64,000 bases of DNA from JAAOZP01 sp038848185 (GTDB lineage Archaea > Thermoproteota > EX4484-205 > JAAOZP01). The stretch is taken from contig JAWCNV010000007.1 in the NCBI GenBank assembly GCA_038848185.1, positions 17,908-81,907 on the forward strand, given 5' to 3'. The position numbers were made by a program, and so were the translations under genes. The number at the start of each line of letters is the position of its first letter. The first letter of the stretch is position 1. This document shows positions 60,622 through 64,000 of this stretch, in pieces. The notes beneath the pieces are model-generated. The model saw only the letters and a program-made list of their open reading frames with translations, was not told where the DNA came from and searched no databases.

Positions 60622-62372
60622 TGATGGATAAGGAGGAGGCAAGAAGGGTTTTCGCCCAGGTTAGAGGTGAACTGTATTTCCCCCCATGCGAACTAGAAAT
60701 AAAGGATAACGGTAAAAAAGGCCCTCCCTTCTTCATAACTGGTTCAAAGGTTCACATTTCCCTGAAGGCTGTTCCAGAAGGAGTAGACAAGGAGAGATTC
60801 CTGAAGTCTGTAATAAGACATGAGGTTTCACACTTTCACTATTGTCCGTATGACATAAGAACAGCTTATGAGCTGGTTAAGGAAGCATATAAACAATGTT
60901 ATAACTGGGATATCGCGTATTTCTCATTGCTATTGTTTTCCGACTTAAATGTTGACTGCTTCTACCTTTTAAACAGGTTCGGTGAAATACCATACCATGT
61001 GAACAATCTTCTCGAAACTCGGCAAATGGGTATCAGTAAGCATATTCAAGCAGCATACAGCCATCTTTTAAGGAAGACTCACGGCAAATACGGCTACAAT
61101 GTTGAGAGCGTTGCCAGGCAGATAAGCATGGTGATGAGGTCTGAGAGAAACTGGTTTAGTAAAATAAGGCTGATCGCTATAATACTGGCTAAAAACAATG
61201 TGAAGGCAAAGGTACCTAGGCATATCGCCGGCTACAATGCAGCAATCCCGTTGAGAGAAGACTTGGGCAAGAATACTGTTGAAAAGATTAGTGAAGTACT
61301 TGGCGGAATAAAGGAGAACAAGGAAGCAAGAAGCTTCTACGAGTACTGGATTAAGCCTAGGCTAGGGCGCTCCGAAATCGAGGAGTTGAAGAAGACGGTT
61401 AAGAGGAAGGGGAGAAGAAGAGCAGGTAAGGAGAAGACTGGAACAGGCTCTCCCGGGAAATCTAAGGATTCTTCGCAGGTCGAGGCTGGGAGAGAACCAT
61501 CATTACCAACCAGCGTGAGTAAACCCTACTCTAGATTATCGGATAAACTGCTTGAAGAAACGCTTTGGAGAGTTTTCTGGTATAGGGCTAGGGCGAAGAG
61601 AACAATGCTGATATACTTGGAGGAAGGGAAGAGGCCTGAGCCGAACCTATCAATATCGCGCTATCCAACTGATTGGAATATTGAGGATGAGGTTGAAGAC
61701 CTTGATCTCGAATCCAGCCTTGACGAAGGTAAGCTACGAGTTGAAATGAACACGGTGAAATGGGAGAGTGAGATTAAAGGTAAGGGAAGCAGCCTAACCA
61801 TAATAAATGTTCCCTCAAGCCTAATAGTCTTGGATGCGAGTAGAAGCATGAGGAACGTGTTTGACGATGCTGCAACCTCCGCATTCATAAACCTGTTGTC
61901 TGTAGAAAGGATAAGGGGGAAAACTGGTTCAATAACTTTTTCAACAAACTATTACTCTGTAGACTGGCAAGGTTCAACTCTTGAGAAGGAACTGGCTCTA
62001 GCACTCTACTTCGGAAAAATGACGATACTTCCCATGAACGAAATCATGAGGCTTGCCGCCGAGAGTGAGAACAGGGTTTTAATCAACATTATAACTGACT
62101 GCGGGTGGCAGAACGTTGAGGAGGTTATCCCCATCCTGGAGCAGATTGTTAAAAATGGTCACAGGATTAAGATGTTCTACCTTCAGGGAGGAAAGTATCC
62201 GGAGAACATAAAGAAGATAAGCAGAGTCGGTGGGATAAAAATAATACCGGTTAAAGACCCTGAGAAGGACCTGCAGTACCTAGTCACCAGGGAGACCAGT
62301 GAAGACTACGGGGAGGCGATGCTGGTTTTCAAAGACCAGTATCTTAAAAAATCATGGGGACAAGGCCATTAA
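60621..62372 (+). CDS. Metallopeptidase-like plus VWA domain protein
   Basis: A 583-residue protein. The N-terminal half (1 to about 250) has H67-E-V-S-H71 (HEVSHFHYC) and an acidic segment FSDLNVD, as in the DUF2201_N putative metallopeptidase domain. A basic, low-complexity linker (about 258-300, KRKGRRRAGKEKTG) follows. The C-terminal VWA-like domain has a MIDAS motif D405-A-S-R-S409 (VLDASRSM) for Mg and protein binding. MoxR plus VWA pairs assemble or remodel client complexes; here a protease-like head could process the client. The client is unknown. Confidence 0.82.
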   Translation: MMDKEEARRVFAQVRGELYFPPCELEIKDNGKKGPPFFITGSKVHISLKAVPEGVDKERFLKSVIRHEVSHFHYCPYDIRTAYELVKEAYKQCYNWDIAYFSLLLFSDLNVDCFYLLNRFGEIPYHVNNLLETRQMGISKHIQAAYSHLLRKTHGKYGYNVESVARQISMVMRSERNWFSKIRLIAIILAKNNVKAKVPRHIAGYNAAIPLREDLGKNTVEKISEVLGGIKENKEARSFYEYWIKPRLGRSEIEELKKTVKRKGRRRAGKEKTGTGSPGKSKDSSQVEAGREPSLPTSVSKPYSRLSDKLLEETLWRVFWYRARAKRTMLIYLEEGKRPEPNLSISRYPTDWNIEDEVEDLDLESSLDEGKLRVEMNTVKWESEIKGKGSSLTIINVPSSLIVLDASRSMRNVFDDAATSAFINLLSVERIRGKTGSITFSTNYYSVDWQGSTLEKELALALYFGKMTILPMNEIMRLAAESENRVLINIITDCGWQNVEEVIPILEQIVKNGHRIKMFYLQGGKYPENIKKISRVGGIKIIPVKDPEKDLQYLVTRETSEDYGEAMLVFKDQYLKKSWGQGH

Positions 62373-62474
62373 CCGGCATCCGGCAGTAAAAATCGAGTGT
62401 TCGTATTTCTGGACACCTTGTGCGCAACAATACTGTTAAAAACAGCCATCATGCTTCAAAAGCCGTGATATAAC

Positions 62475-63314
62475 ATGGAAAGAGAGTTGAGTAGGAACTG
62501 GGTGCTGCTGCTAGGCGTAATTGCGGTTGCAACCATAGGTGTGAACCTGGTTCTGCTCGCAGGAATATACCCAGCACTCTTCAGCCAGTCGGCGCGTTCC
62601 GAGGAATATGTGTCTTCAATAGTGGAAGGATTTGGGAAAGCGTCAACACCCTCTATCCAACAGGCAGCTGACCAAGTTGAGCAGAGTAAAACGATCAGTG
62701 TAACAGGCACAGGAGTGGTTAAGGCGAAGCCTGACCGGGCGGTGATAAGCTTCAGCGTGGTCACGCAAGCCGATACTGCGGAGGAAGCTCTTTCAGAGAA
62801 CGCGGCTAAGATGGATAGCATTATCAGAGCTGTTAGGGCTGCAGGAATATTGGAGAACCAGACGGAAACATCCGCATACAGCCTAAACCCTCTCTGGGAG
62901 TATCCTGACAAAGGATCACCGAAGATAGTTGGCTACACGTGCTCCAACACAATCAGGGTCACGGTTAAGAATTTGAATAAGGTTGGAGAAATAATAGATA
63001 TAGCTGTTTCAGCTGGTGCAAACCAAGTTTCCTCCCTGCAGTTCACAATATCTGAGGAAGCAATGTCTCAACTAGGGTTGAATGCTCTCAGCCTTGCTGT
63101 CAGAGACGCTGCCTCTAAAGCGAGGATAATAGCCGATGCTGCTGAAGTAACACTGACCGGCCCGGTTTCAATAAGCCTCTGGAGCTATTCTCCCTATGTG
63201 AGAAGCTACACGTTCGAGTCAGCACTTCCCACACCTGCAATTACAACCCCAATACTTTCCCCCGAAGAAGTCAGCGTAACAGTAAGTGTTTCAGCCATAT
63301 ATGAGTTTAGATAA
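62475..63314 (+). CDS. Exported SIMPL-domain (DUF541) protein
   Basis: A 279-residue extracytoplasmic protein. Residues about 9-35 are an N-terminal signal-anchor (WVLLLGVIAVATIGVNLVLL). The SIMPL/DUF541 domain spans about 75-275. It opens with ISVTGTGVVKAKPDRAVISF, contains a central YTCSNTIRVTVKNLNKVG, and ends PILSPEEVSVTVSVSAIYEF. SIMPL proteins of bacteria and archaea are linked to stress tolerance; mechanism unknown. It is followed 43 nt later by a membrane-tethered wHTH gene, possibly its regulator. Confidence 0.87.
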   Translation: MERELSRNWVLLLGVIAVATIGVNLVLLAGIYPALFSQSARSEEYVSSIVEGFGKASTPSIQQAADQVEQSKTISVTGTGVVKAKPDRAVISFSVVTQADTAEEALSENAAKMDSIIRAVRAAGILENQTETSAYSLNPLWEYPDKGSPKIVGYTCSNTIRVTVKNLNKVGEIIDIAVSAGANQVSSLQFTISEEAMSQLGLNALSLAVRDAASKARIIADAAEVTLTGPVSISLWSYSPYVRSYTFESALPTPAITTPILSPEEVSVTVSVSAIYEFR

Positions 63315-63357
63315 GGTTTAAGACACTAGGCTCTAAACCAATTAGTGTGTTGCCCGG

Positions 63358-63816
63358 TTGAGCGGCGAGGAGGAGCTTGAGTATAGGCTTTACGGCAAAA
63401 CTCTCCAAGTCTACCTCCATCTGATAAAGTCTGGAGTGAACGAGAGCTACGGGGTTAGAGAGGTTCAGAGAGCACTAGGCTTCAAGAGCCCAAGCATAGC
63501 TTCATACCATCTTGAGAAGCTGAGAGAGCTTGGTCTACTTGCAAGAGATGAAAACGGTGATTACCGTGTTGCTAAAGAAGTCGGCGTAGGATTGCTTAAG
63601 CTCTACATTAAGATAGGTGAGCTCAGGCTACCCCGGTTCCTGCTTTACGCCTGCTTCATAACAAGCATGGTGGTGACATACCTGCTTGTTTATCCTCAAA
63701 CACTGGGTTCACACAATCTTTTTGCACTGCTGGTAGGCGTCTCATCGCTGATAATACTCTGGTGCGAGACATTCCTAATCCTGAGGGAAACAAGGTCGAA
63801 AATCTTGAAAAAGTAG
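63358..63816 (+). CDS. Membrane-tethered winged-helix protein
   Basis: A 152-residue protein. The N-terminal wHTH domain (about 8-75, YGVREVQRALGFKSPSIASYHLEKLRELG in outline) is of the ArsR/IclR-like archaeal sort. Two C-terminal transmembrane helices (about 95-113 and 121-140) anchor it. This is the reverse order of the anchored regulator at 32285. The start is TTG at 63358. Nearest possible target: the SIMPL gene just upstream. Confidence 0.7.
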   Translation: MSGEEELEYRLYGKTLQVYLHLIKSGVNESYGVREVQRALGFKSPSIASYHLEKLRELGLLARDENGDYRVAKEVGVGLLKLYIKIGELRLPRFLLYACFITSMVVTYLLVYPQTLGSHNLFALLVGVSSLIILWCETFLILRETRSKILKK

Positions 63817-63850
63817 TTTCCACCCCTGCCTTTCTCTCTCACTATGCGAG

Positions 63851-64000
63851 CTACTGTCGCTTGAATGCTTCATGATATATTCTTAGGTAGTCGTATGCCT
63901 GTGATATTTGGCTTACTCCCAGGTTTTTCAACGCTTCCATGGTTTTGCTCCTGTTGCCTGTCAGGACTTCAACTGTTTCTCCCCTTATCGCCACCTCCCT
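63851..64000 (-). CDS. Truncated gene running off the window, C-terminal 49 residues
   Basis: On the minus strand an open frame enters at the window edge and ends with TAG at 63851-63853. The visible 49 residues begin REVAIRGETVEVLTGNRS and end with a helical tail (YDYLRIYHEAFKRQ). The reading stays open with AGG/AGA-style codons and good coding character. The family cannot be identified from this fragment. Confidence 0.55.
   Translation of the reverse strand, partial: REVAIRGETVEVLTGNRSKTMEALKNLGVSQISQAYDYLRIYHEAFKRQ

Noticed and set aside
1..64000. tRNA, rRNA or CRISPR arrays
   Set aside because: I saw no cloverleaf with a T-loop consensus in the gaps, no rRNA-like stretch and no regularly spaced repeats. 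A covariance-model scan could still find a split or intron-containing tRNA.

Overview
This window is a gene-dense piece of an archaeal chromosome. Archaeal markers include a Trm5-type tRNA methyltransferase, a GTPBP1-like translational GTPase, a TIP49 (RuvB-like) AAA+ ATPase, a MTH1187-family protein and TATA-box promoters. TATA-like boxes often lie about 25-30 nt before ATG, GTG or TTG starts, which suggests many leaderless mRNAs. Arginine is mostly AGA/AGG. ThyX, TIP49, split MetE and a Sulfolobus-like GH1 point to an uncultivated TACK-type lineage, but the phylum cannot be fixed from the sequence alone. I found no rRNA, tRNA, CRISPR array or intact insertion sequence.

Layout. 1-3976: a textbook TPP riboswitch followed by a substrate-binding protein/permease/ATPase operon, very probably thiamine uptake. 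3989-6099: Trm5 and an AEC-type carrier. 6259-10808: a second ABC importer with a fused double permease, two different ATPases and a DUF47 (PhoU-like) protein, but no binding protein. 10813-15478 (minus): a GTPBP1-like GTPase, a surface protein with a CBM9-like domain, and CTP synthase. 15652-16347: a VapBC toxin-antitoxin module with a palindromic operator and an apparent CTG start for the toxin. 16482-25929: mainly metabolic genes, including a GltD-like flavoprotein, FMN reductase, Gfo/Idh/MocA, MFS, aldo-keto reductase, an ACT-V4R protein, GH1, a stand-alone LigD-type phosphoesterase and GH130. 26003-28652: a divergent wHTH/membrane protein and ABC exporter cassette. 28881-34776: a possible metalloprotein of unknown family, UspA, an anchored unknown, a membrane-tethered wHTH and a molybdopterin oxidoreductase. 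34780-37514: an ABC-2 exporter.

37664-43156 is a one-carbon locus: a MetF-like protein and split MetE on the plus strand face ThyX, a membrane protein and SHMT on the minus strand. 43631-49418 holds a roadblock-like protein, an aminotransferase, a YdjM-like protein, a MTH1187 protein, thioredoxin reductase, a TIM-barrel isomerase and an AmrS-like radical SAM enzyme. ProC follows, then a heterodimeric multidrug-type ABC exporter whose second half is split into two genes (52148-53949), TIP49, a tyrosine phosphatase and a class II HMG-CoA reductase.

57549-62372 is the most intriguing region. A paralogue of the 28881-30305 protein lies just before a small membrane protein, a MoxR-type AAA+ ATPase and a protein joining a HExxH metallopeptidase-like domain to a VWA domain. 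The two paralogues share three histidines in metzincin-like spacing and a C-terminal Cys/His cluster. Only the 28881 copy keeps the glutamate of HExxH. The window ends with a SIMPL-domain protein, a second membrane-tethered wHTH protein and a truncated minus-strand gene.
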